The position numbers were made by a program, and so were the translations under genes. Positions 1 through 5,955 of a DNA stretch of 6,725 nt are shown in pieces (positions within the stretch are counted from its first letter, which is position 1; each line of letters opens with the position of its first letter). The DNA is taken from assembly GCA_016844425.1 (NCBI GenBank), contig JAERML010000077.1, positions 1-6,725 of the forward strand, written 5' to 3'. Source of the DNA: Bacteroidota bacterium. Its GTDB lineage: Bacteria; Bacteroidota; UBA10030; UBA6906. The notes below the pieces were generated by a model, which was not told the DNA's origin, did not search any database, and saw nothing but the letters and a program-made list of their open reading frames with translations.

Positions 1-13
1 ACACTATCAGGAT

Positions 14-19
14 GGAGGA
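14..19 (+). promoter_or_regulatory. Ribosome binding site of the catalase-like gene
   Basis: A GGAGGA Shine-Dalgarno sequence lies 6 nt before the ATG at 26. This strong match at ideal spacing fixes the start of the first gene. Only 25 nt precede the start in this window, so a promoter cannot be judged. Confidence 0.85.
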
Positions 20-25
20 ACAACC

Positions 26-1594
26 ATGGCATCCCAGGATGATGGTAGAACAGATGCGCTCTCGTTGGAGGCAATACCTCCTGACGAGCAACAGTACATT
101 GAAGCCATATCAAATCTTCTCAGGACCCAGGTCTCTGAGACATACCCTCCCGGCAAGACTCTTCGCGACGCCCACCCGAAGCAGCACGGAACGGTGGCAG
201 CGCAGTTCATCGTCGGTGATGATCTGCCTCCGGAGCTGCGAGTTGGGGTCTTCAAGGAGCCCGGAACGTACAACGCCTTCATCCGTTTCTCGAACGCGAA
301 CCCGGCTGTCGGTCCCGATATCCTGGCTGATGTACGCGGGATGGCGATCAAGCTTCTGGGCGTGAAAGGGAAAAAGCTGGTCGACGACGGACCCGATTCC
401 AGCACGGCCGATTTTGTAACGATCAGCTACGACGTATTTCTTACGAAGGATGTTGCAGAGATGTACACCTTCATGCAGTCGTTCTTCAAAGGCAAGCTGA
501 ACATGTTCTGGTACATGTTCAATCCGCTGAATTCCCACCTCAGAGTTTTCTGGAACTACATCACCTCCGCCAAAAAGGCAACCAGTCCGCTGGATATTCA
601 ATACTATAGTATGACTCCGTACTTGTTCGGAACCAAAGCGGTCAAGTACTCGGCCAAACCGTGGTCCCACATTCCCAGTGCCATCCCGCCACATCCTACG
701 GAGAATTTCCTCCGGGATTCGCTGCAACGCCACCTTGCGAAGGAACCGATCCACTTCGACTTCATGGTGCAGTTCCGAACCGATTCTTCCCGGATGCCCA
801 TCGAAGATGCCGGGAAGCGATGGAGTCAAAAACTTTCTCCGTTTATCAAGGTCGCCACGATCGTCATCCCAACCCAGGAATTTGAAACCGCGCAGAAAAT
901 GGAGTACGGGGACAACCTTTCGTTTACGCCATGGCGTTGTTTGCCCGAACACCGACCGCTCGGCGGCATTAACCGTTGTCGCAAGGCCGCGTATCAGGCC
1001 ATTTCCATATTTCGCCACGACCGGAATGCCGTCCGGCGGGTTGAACCGACGCAGCAGGACTTCGATCTCTTCTGCGAAAACAAAGTCACCATTAAACGGA
1101 CCGAGGGGCAACCGCCACCGGTTCCCCCGAAGCAGGACGACTGGTCGAGACAGACCTGGTGGGTGAAGGTCTATTCATACGTGACACTTGTCGCCGCGGT
1201 GTATGGTGTGGGTTACGCTCATCTTCCCGTGATACTGGGTGCACGGTGGTCAGTCTGCACCAGCGACAACTTCTTGCTGTGCGTCCTGACGATCCACATG
1301 CTTGAAGCGCCGATGGTGTTATTGAACGTTGTTGTCGCGTGGTTCGGTCTGAAGAAATTCTCCCGGGGGAACGTGGCAGAGTACATGTCGCTGCTTGGCA
1401 TTGCCGTGACATTCAATATGGTCTTCTTCGCCTATGAGGCCGGCCTGCTCTTTACTGGAATTGCTCATTCCTACCCCTTCTGGGAGTTGTTCGCTTTCGG
1501 CTCCATCGCGATCATGCTTCTTCTCGGAACGATATTTACCATCGTCATCAAACAGATGATGGTACGAACGGTCGAGTCCTCACAGCGCAAATAG
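26..1594 (+). CDS. Membrane-anchored catalase-like heme protein (catalase-fold domain plus four-helix membrane domain)
   Basis: The 522-residue protein has no signal peptide. Residues about 20-345 resemble the compact catalase-fold family: RDAHPKQHG (47-55) supplies a candidate distal histidine H50, IRFSNANP (86-93) matches the catalase TRFS segment, DVRGMAIKL (102-110) matches DPRGFAVKF, and R319-K-A-A-Y323 matches the Arg-x-x-x-Tyr motif whose Tyr is the proximal heme ligand. The C-terminal helical domain of classical catalases is missing. In its place are four predicted membrane helices (about 382-404, 413-440, 452-478, 485-511). Basic residues in the TM2-TM3 loop (LKKFSR) and at the C-terminus put the heme domain in the cytoplasm. 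No Asn occurs in residues 120-138, where catalases keep their distal Asn, so activity may be peroxidase-, peroxygenase- or hydroperoxide-type rather than catalase; this is inference. The FAD oxidase gene follows after 12 nt. The catalase-fold assignment is firm; the substrate is unknown. Confidence 0.88.
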   Translation: MASQDDGRTDALSLEAIPPDEQQYIEAISNLLRTQVSETYPPGKTLRDAHPKQHGTVAAQFIVGDDLPPELRVGVFKEPGTYNAFIRFSNANPAVGPDILADVRGMAIKLLGVKGKKLVDDGPDSSTADFVTISYDVFLTKDVAEMYTFMQSFFKGKLNMFWYMFNPLNSHLRVFWNYITSAKKATSPLDIQYYSMTPYLFGTKAVKYSAKPWSHIPSAIPPHPTENFLRDSLQRHLAKEPIHFDFMVQFRTDSSRMPIEDAGKRWSQKLSPFIKVATIVIPTQEFETAQKMEYGDNLSFTPWRCLPEHRPLGGINRCRKAAYQAISIFRHDRNAVRRVEPTQQDFDLFCENKVTIKRTEGQPPPVPPKQDDWSRQTWWVKVYSYVTLVAAVYGVGYAHLPVILGARWSVCTSDNFLLCVLTIHMLEAPMVLLNVVVAWFGLKKFSRGNVAEYMSLLGIAVTFNMVFFAYEAGLLFTGIAHSYPFWELFAFGSIAIMLLLGTIFTIVIKQMMVRTVESSQRK

Positions 1595-1596
1595 AC

Positions 1597-1600
1597 GGAG
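1597..1600 (+). promoter_or_regulatory. Ribosome binding site of the FAD-linked oxidase
   Basis: GGAG lies 6 nt before the ATG at 1607, inside the 12-nt gap after the stop codon of the catalase-like gene. The gap is too short for a separate promoter, so the two genes are almost certainly co-transcribed. Confidence 0.75.
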
Positions 1601-1606
1601 AACGCC

Positions 1607-3307
1607 ATGAACACATACAACCTCATCGAGTTGGGGGCAGACGGTTTCTATCACCCGGAAACCGAAGACCAGATTGTCGCTCTGGTAAAGAAGGCACACG
1701 AGCAACATTTGCAGATTCGCGTCAGGGGCGCGGCTCACTCCGTTGCCAGGGCAATCTACACCGACCCCGGTGCCGGCTCGCCGCCTGTCCGCAACACCGT
1801 TTCCGAACAAATTCCTCCGCGCGGTCCGAACATCAACGTGATGCTCGACCAGTTCAACAAGCTCGTGTGGATTGACGAAGCGAACGGCATCGTCGAAGTC
1901 GAGGCCGGCATTCATCTCGGGCATGATCCACAAGACCCGACAGGTGCGTCCACACTCAAAAACAGTTTGCTGTACCAGGCTTTTGAAAAGGGTTGGGCGC
2001 TAAATGACCTCGGAGGAATTACACACCAGACGGTAAGCGGTTTTCTCTCGACGGGCTCTTCGGGCGGAACACTGATGTATTTGCTTGATGAAAACATCCT
2101 CGCCTTCCGCATCATCGACGGCACGGGGAAGGTGCGGTGGGTTGAGAAACAATCCGATAAACATCTGTACAACGCTGTCGCGCTTTCACTAGGGCTGCTC
2201 GGTGTGATTACTAAAGTCCGTTTCAAGCTCACCAAGAATTTCTACATCTACGGCCAGGAAACCACATTCCCACTTGACCCTGCAAAGTGCCCCATTGACC
2301 TCTTCGGTAATGGAAATGTGAAGACCCCGAGCCTTAAGGATTTCTTCTCTCAAACCCCGTATTCGAGAATTCTCTGGTGGCCGCAAAAGGGAGTTGAACG
2401 AATCATGGTGTGGCAGGCGGTGCGTGGGACCGCTATACCTGTCTTCGCTCCATTCCCCTACCATGAGTTTGAGAAGAAACGCTTCTTATCACAGGTCGAG
2501 GAGCTCGCAGCATCGTTTCTGTTCACCCTCCTTGGGAACAAGGGTTTCTTCAAAGTATGGTCGAAGCTTCAGGGTGACTTCGGACAGTTCCGGAAGAACA
2601 TTGCGAAACGCTGGGCTCGCTCCCTTGGATCATTCTTTGGGTCGCTCTGCGCTCTTCTGCTCACGGCGGTTTTCATGGTCATTTCCTTTCCGTTGATTTT
2701 GTTCTTCGCTATCTTTCGTGGCCTTCTTGTCAAGCTCTATCCGAGCATCGTGGACATCCTTGAGCCTCTTTCCAAAAAAGAGGGTGGCAAGGTGTTCATG
2801 GACTACATGTGGCGCAGTCTGCCGATGGACAATGGCGCAGACGATAAGTTGATGGGAACGGAATTCACTGAACTCTGGATCCCCATCGAACACACCGCAG
2901 CCGCAATGCAGCTGGTCAACCAGCAGTTTGCAAAGAAGGGGTTTGATGCAACAGGCTATTATGCGACGGAACTCTACACCGGGAACAAGAGCGAGTACTG
3001 GATGAGCCCGAGCTACCAGAAGGATACATTCCGTATCGACTTTTTCTGGTATGTCAATAACGATGGCGATCCGAGCCAGCGGGGTGGGTACTTCGGTCAA
3101 TTCTGGGAGTTGTTACGTGAGCACAAGATTCCCTTCCGCCTTCACTGGGGAAAATTTCTGCCGGAATATGATTACACCGGGTGGGCGGCATACTTCCAGT
3201 CCCAGTATCCCCGCTGGAATGATTTCATGAAGCTGCGGGCTGAGCGGGATCCCCAGAATATCTTTCTCACGGATTACTGGCGACGACACCTGCTCGGAGA
3301 AAAGTGA
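1607..3307 (+). CDS. FAD-linked oxidase, VAO / aldonolactone-oxidase-like, with inserted membrane hairpin
   Basis: The 566-residue protein has the layout of the vanillyl-alcohol-oxidase flavoprotein family. RVRGAAHS (38-45) is the first FAD-binding loop; H44 aligns with the His that binds FAD covalently in gulono- and arabinono-lactone oxidases. GGITHQTVSGFLSTGSSGG (136-154) is the second FAD-binding stretch, and GLLGVITKVRFKL (196-208) closes the FAD domain. The C-terminal half has HWGK (513-516) and a DPQNIFLTDYW ending (548-558), both typical of sugar-1,4-lactone oxidases. An unusual hydrophobic stretch at about 341-376 with P362 near its middle has basic residues on both sides (KRWAR before, RGLLVK after), suggesting a hairpin that dips into the inner membrane from the cytoplasmic side. 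There is no signal peptide. The family oxidises an alcohol or lactone-type carbon and passes electrons to O2, giving H2O2, or to another acceptor. Co-transcription with the upstream heme protein suggests the two act together. The substrate cannot be read from the sequence. Confidence 0.87.
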   Translation: MNTYNLIELGADGFYHPETEDQIVALVKKAHEQHLQIRVRGAAHSVARAIYTDPGAGSPPVRNTVSEQIPPRGPNINVMLDQFNKLVWIDEANGIVEVEAGIHLGHDPQDPTGASTLKNSLLYQAFEKGWALNDLGGITHQTVSGFLSTGSSGGTLMYLLDENILAFRIIDGTGKVRWVEKQSDKHLYNAVALSLGLLGVITKVRFKLTKNFYIYGQETTFPLDPAKCPIDLFGNGNVKTPSLKDFFSQTPYSRILWWPQKGVERIMVWQAVRGTAIPVFAPFPYHEFEKKRFLSQVEELAASFLFTLLGNKGFFKVWSKLQGDFGQFRKNIAKRWARSLGSFFGSLCALLLTAVFMVISFPLILFFAIFRGLLVKLYPSIVDILEPLSKKEGGKVFMDYMWRSLPMDNGADDKLMGTEFTELWIPIEHTAAAMQLVNQQFAKKGFDATGYYATELYTGNKSEYWMSPSYQKDTFRIDFFWYVNNDGDPSQRGGYFGQFWELLREHKIPFRLHWGKFLPEYDYTGWAAYFQSQYPRWNDFMKLRAERDPQNIFLTDYWRRHLLGEK

Positions 3308-3368
3308 ACGTGTTTCAACAACATAGATGCATGAGAAACTCTCTTAACCACCATCAAGGAGTCCCCAC
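3308..3368 (+). promoter_or_regulatory. Short intergenic gap with ribosome binding site of the TonB-dependent receptor
   Basis: This 61-nt gap contains an AAGGAG ribosome binding site at 3356-3361, 7 nt before the ATG at 3369. I see no convincing terminator: the best hairpin, at 3333-3343, has only a 4-bp stem and no T-run. I also see no clear TTG/TAnnTTTG-type Bacteroidota promoter. Read-through from the oxidase pair into the receptor is therefore plausible but unproven. Confidence 0.6.
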
Positions 3369-5771
3369 ATGGAGATAATCAACCGTTGGAGATGGTTCGT
3401 TCTCGTCGGATTGATTGTGTACGTCCAATACTCCATTCCACTCCACGCCCAGGGTCAAGTGGAAATCAGAGGACGTGTATTCGACAAGACACACAATGAG
3501 GCTCTACCCTCGTGCAACGTCGTTCTTCGTAACCTCACAGGCGAGCTGGTGCGCGGTACGACAACAGACACCGACGGGAATTATTCGCTCACTGTTCCCG
3601 GAGGCACCTATATTCTTGAAGCAAGTTATATCGGGTACACGAGCCAACATCGGACAATCCAGGTTTCCACCGTCCAACCCGGGGGCTTCGATTTGTCCCT
3701 CGAGGAGACGGCCATACCGTTCGAGCAGCTCGTGATCACGGCGGGCGGTCGTGCGGAAAAGCTTTCCGAATCACCCGCCAACATTAAGGTCCTTACTGCA
3801 CAGGAAATCAGGACACGGCACGAACAGACTCTGTTCGGGCTTTTCAAGGATGTTCCGGGGCTGGATTATTATGAAACGGGATTTGGACAACAGCAGATAA
3901 GCTCACGTGGTCACGTCAACGAGTTCGTCACGAACATGCTGATGCTGATTGACTACAGGAAAGTCCGCAACCCGAGTCTCGGTCATACATTTCCTCGGGC
4001 GGCCGACGTTGTGCAGGAAGACATTCAACGGGCGGAAGTGATGCTCGGGCCAAATTCCGCGATGTACGGATCGAACGCCGGTTATGGTGTCATCAATCTT
4101 ATTTCAAAGGATCCTCGTGAACATCCCGGCCAGATCATCACGCTCTCAGGCGGAAATCAGGATGCAGTGAAGTTCGGCGGGGTCGGCAACCTGAACGTCA
4201 GCGACAAATTCGCCGCCAAAGTCGGAGTGCAGTACATGAGCGCACGAGATTTTCCCTCCCACAACATACTCTCCCTCGGTCCTGCGACAATCATGGATGA
4301 TCCCGACTTCCGCGTGAAGTATCAGGTCCTCAATGGCTCTCTCTATTATTATCCCGACGAGGTCACGCGCATCTCCTATTCAACGGGATTCTCGAGCTCC
4401 GATCACCTATCGCTGACGAGCGGTGGACGATTTCAGGTCAAGGGATACAAGAACTGGTATCACCATATCCGCGCTCGCTTCGACTCGTTCTTCGGCTTTG
4501 GGAATGCATTCTTCCAGGCGTACCTGACGCGGAACTCCGCCGGCGAAACATTCAACCTGGATCAAAGTGCGCTTCTGACTCTGCAAGGTGTTCCAAAGCA
4601 GACTTCGATCGAAATGAGCAGGAGTGTGGACGAAAGCAAATCGTACGACCTGGAATTCCAGCACAGCGCTGTCCTTGCGACAGGCCATACCATCACATGG
4701 GGAGCCCAATGGACCCGGTTCAGACCAGATACACGCGGAACACTTCTGGACGATGGACCGGGGCGCCCTGCGATCCGTGTTCACGAAGCCGGCGGTTACC
4801 TCAACTACGAAGTCGACGTGACACAGCGCCTCCGCTTCACACTCATCGGACGATTCGACTACAATGATACCTATGACGATAAATTCAGTCCAAAGCTCGG
4901 AGCCTCGTATGACGCCGGAGGGCATGTCTTCCGCTTCACCTACAACGAGGCATACGAATCGCCGAATATGGTGAACGGTTTCCTCAACATTGCCCTCGCT
5001 CCAATCGATATTGTCTATGGCACCAATCGGCCAACCATCGGCCGCGGAGCTGTGAAGGGTTTCACCCTTGTCGACAGCATGGGGAATGTCCGCGGCAAGG
5101 TGGATGCGATCAAGCCCACCACATCGAAGACGTTCGAAGTGGGCTACAAAGGGACGATCGAGAAGGCCGCCACCATCGATCTCACGCTCTTCATCCGTCA
5201 GGACAAGGATTTTATCTACGGCTTATTGCCGGTGACCAACCCCTTGGTGAACACATTCGTTGCCGATGCGCAAGGGATGCCGCGGAACGAAGTCACTCTT
5301 TCATATTTGAACCTTGGGGAAGCCAGACTGAAGGGAGTGGATCTGGGTGTGCGGTATTTCGTTACCCAGTCAGTTCATCTCTGGGGCACATTTTCTTACC
5401 AGGAATATGACAAGTTCAAGAATATTCCGCCCGCTATTTTGCCAATCTATTCAAACAATCTCCCGAAACGACGGTGGAAACTGGGAGGGCTGTACGCCGA
5501 CTGGTGGAAGCCGGGAACATCTGTTGAGGTCAATGTCAGGCACGTTGATTCGTTCTTCTTCTATCACGGAGCGGTCGCATATCTCAATGGCCAGGTTCCT
5601 GACTATACGGTTGTAGACGCCTCGGTTGAAGTTCCGCTTGAGTTCATTAGCTTTGCCACGGCAAAGTTAGGTGTAAATGGGAAGAATATCTTTGACAGTA
5701 AGCATATAGAGTTTCCATCTTCACCGTTATTACGGCGGCTCATCAGTGCACAGTTATCATTGAATTTGTAA
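3369..5771 (+). CDS. TonB-dependent outer-membrane receptor with carboxypeptidase-regulatory-like N-domain
   Basis: The 800-residue protein starts with a signal peptide: basic n-region (NRWRW), hydrophobic core (about 9-24), and likely cleavage near LHAQ-GQ at about 27-28. Residues about 31-112 form a carboxypeptidase-regulatory-like beta-sandwich (VEIRGRVFD...TDTDGNYSLTVPGGTY...YIGY), usual in FCB-group receptors. A TonB-box-like EQLVITAG (119-126) precedes the plug domain (about 131-250), which has LFKDVPGLDYYE, an IDYRKVR strand and the diagnostic GPNSAMYGSNAGYGVINLI (227-245). The rest is a beta-barrel of alternating aromatic and polar strands. Such receptors use the TonB-ExbBD energy of the inner membrane to bring a bound ligand into the periplasm. 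Ligands include siderophores, cobalamin, heme, oligosaccharides and peptides; nothing here identifies which. No SusD-type lipoprotein follows, which argues against a classical glycan-utilisation locus. The final residues are LSLNL, without the usual terminal aromatic. Confidence 0.93.
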   Translation: MEIINRWRWFVLVGLIVYVQYSIPLHAQGQVEIRGRVFDKTHNEALPSCNVVLRNLTGELVRGTTTDTDGNYSLTVPGGTYILEASYIGYTSQHRTIQVSTVQPGGFDLSLEETAIPFEQLVITAGGRAEKLSESPANIKVLTAQEIRTRHEQTLFGLFKDVPGLDYYETGFGQQQISSRGHVNEFVTNMLMLIDYRKVRNPSLGHTFPRAADVVQEDIQRAEVMLGPNSAMYGSNAGYGVINLISKDPREHPGQIITLSGGNQDAVKFGGVGNLNVSDKFAAKVGVQYMSARDFPSHNILSLGPATIMDDPDFRVKYQVLNGSLYYYPDEVTRISYSTGFSSSDHLSLTSGGRFQVKGYKNWYHHIRARFDSFFGFGNAFFQAYLTRNSAGETFNLDQSALLTLQGVPKQTSIEMSRSVDESKSYDLEFQHSAVLATGHTITWGAQWTRFRPDTRGTLLDDGPGRPAIRVHEAGGYLNYEVDVTQRLRFTLIGRFDYNDTYDDKFSPKLGASYDAGGHVFRFTYNEAYESPNMVNGFLNIALAPIDIVYGTNRPTIGRGAVKGFTLVDSMGNVRGKVDAIKPTTSKTFEVGYKGTIEKAATIDLTLFIRQDKDFIYGLLPVTNPLVNTFVADAQGMPRNEVTLSYLNLGEARLKGVDLGVRYFVTQSVHLWGTFSYQEYDKFKNIPPAILPIYSNNLPKRRWKLGGLYADWWKPGTSVEVNVRHVDSFFFYHGAVAYLNGQVPDYTVVDASVEVPLEFISFATAKLGVNGKNIFDSKHIEFPSSPLLRRLISAQLSLNL

Positions 5772-5833
5772 CTGGCTCGGTGAGTCACGTTCGATCCATC
5801 ACGTGGGCTACGTTCGAATAAAGGGACACGAAA
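5772..5833. other. Intergenic region with an 8-bp direct repeat
   Basis: The sequence ACGTTCGA occurs twice, at 5787-5794 and 5810-5817, with starts 23 bp apart (about two helical turns). A CACGTG palindrome lies between them at 5800-5805. Spaced direct repeats ahead of a gene can be a binding site for a tandem or dimeric regulator, but two 8-mers in one gap can also arise by chance. No T-rich terminator hairpin is visible after the receptor gene. An AAAGGGA ribosome-binding-like sequence at 5820-5826 precedes the ATG at 5834 by 7 nt. Confidence 0.3.
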
Positions 5834-5876
5834 ATGATTGGCTCTACTATCTCGCACTACACGATTCTTGAGAAAC

Positions 5877-5924
5877 TCCGCCCAAAAAATGGCGGACAAG
5901 TCGGCGAGGGCGGACCTGTCCGCC
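5877..5924. repeat. REP-like double-palindrome element (GGCGGAC family)
   Basis: This element contains four arms of one motif: TCCGCC at 5877-5882, GGCGGA at 5891-5896, GGCGGAC at 5909-5915 and GTCCGCC at 5918-5924. The first two form a 6-bp stem around an 8-nt A-rich loop. The last two form a perfect 7-bp stem with only CT between the arms. The outer and inner arms can also pair in other combinations. This structure resembles bacterial interspersed palindromic repeats found in many copies between genes; copy number elsewhere in this genome cannot be seen. It lies inside the kinase-5'-end remnant at the point where the glycine-rich loop would be encoded. Confidence 0.65.
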
Positions 5925-5944
5925 GTAGCCTTCAGTTGATTTCT

Positions 5945-5948
5945 AAGG
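5945..5948 (+). promoter_or_regulatory. Weak ribosome binding site of the intact kinase; supports start at 5956
   Basis: AAGG lies 7 nt before the ATG at 5956. An in-frame TAA at 5944-5946 overlaps it, so no longer in-frame start exists upstream and 5956 is the first usable ATG. The site is weaker than the one before the remnant (5820-5826). Confidence 0.5.
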
Positions 5949-5955
5949 CGCTCTC

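Noticed and set aside
110..1111. A 333-codon open frame on the minus strand
   Set aside because: It lies entirely inside the catalase-like gene, whose motifs are clear. Its translation shows no recognisable domain, and a stop-free antisense frame is common in GC-balanced coding DNA.
2630..3100. A 156-codon open frame on the minus strand
   Set aside because: It is antisense to the FAD-linked oxidase, including its hydrophobic insert and C-terminal half. The sense frame carries the family motifs.
3333..3343. Possible terminator hairpin GAGA-AAC-TCTC between the oxidase and the receptor
   Set aside because: The stem is only 4 bp and AT-containing, and no T-run follows.
4407..4925. A 172-codon open frame on the minus strand
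   Set aside because: It is antisense to the barrel region of the TonB-dependent receptor, with no recognisable motif or supporting ribosome binding site.
5786..5805. Inverted repeat CACGT...ACGTG after the receptor gene as a terminator
   Set aside because: The stem is 5 bp with a 10-nt loop and is not followed by a T-tract.
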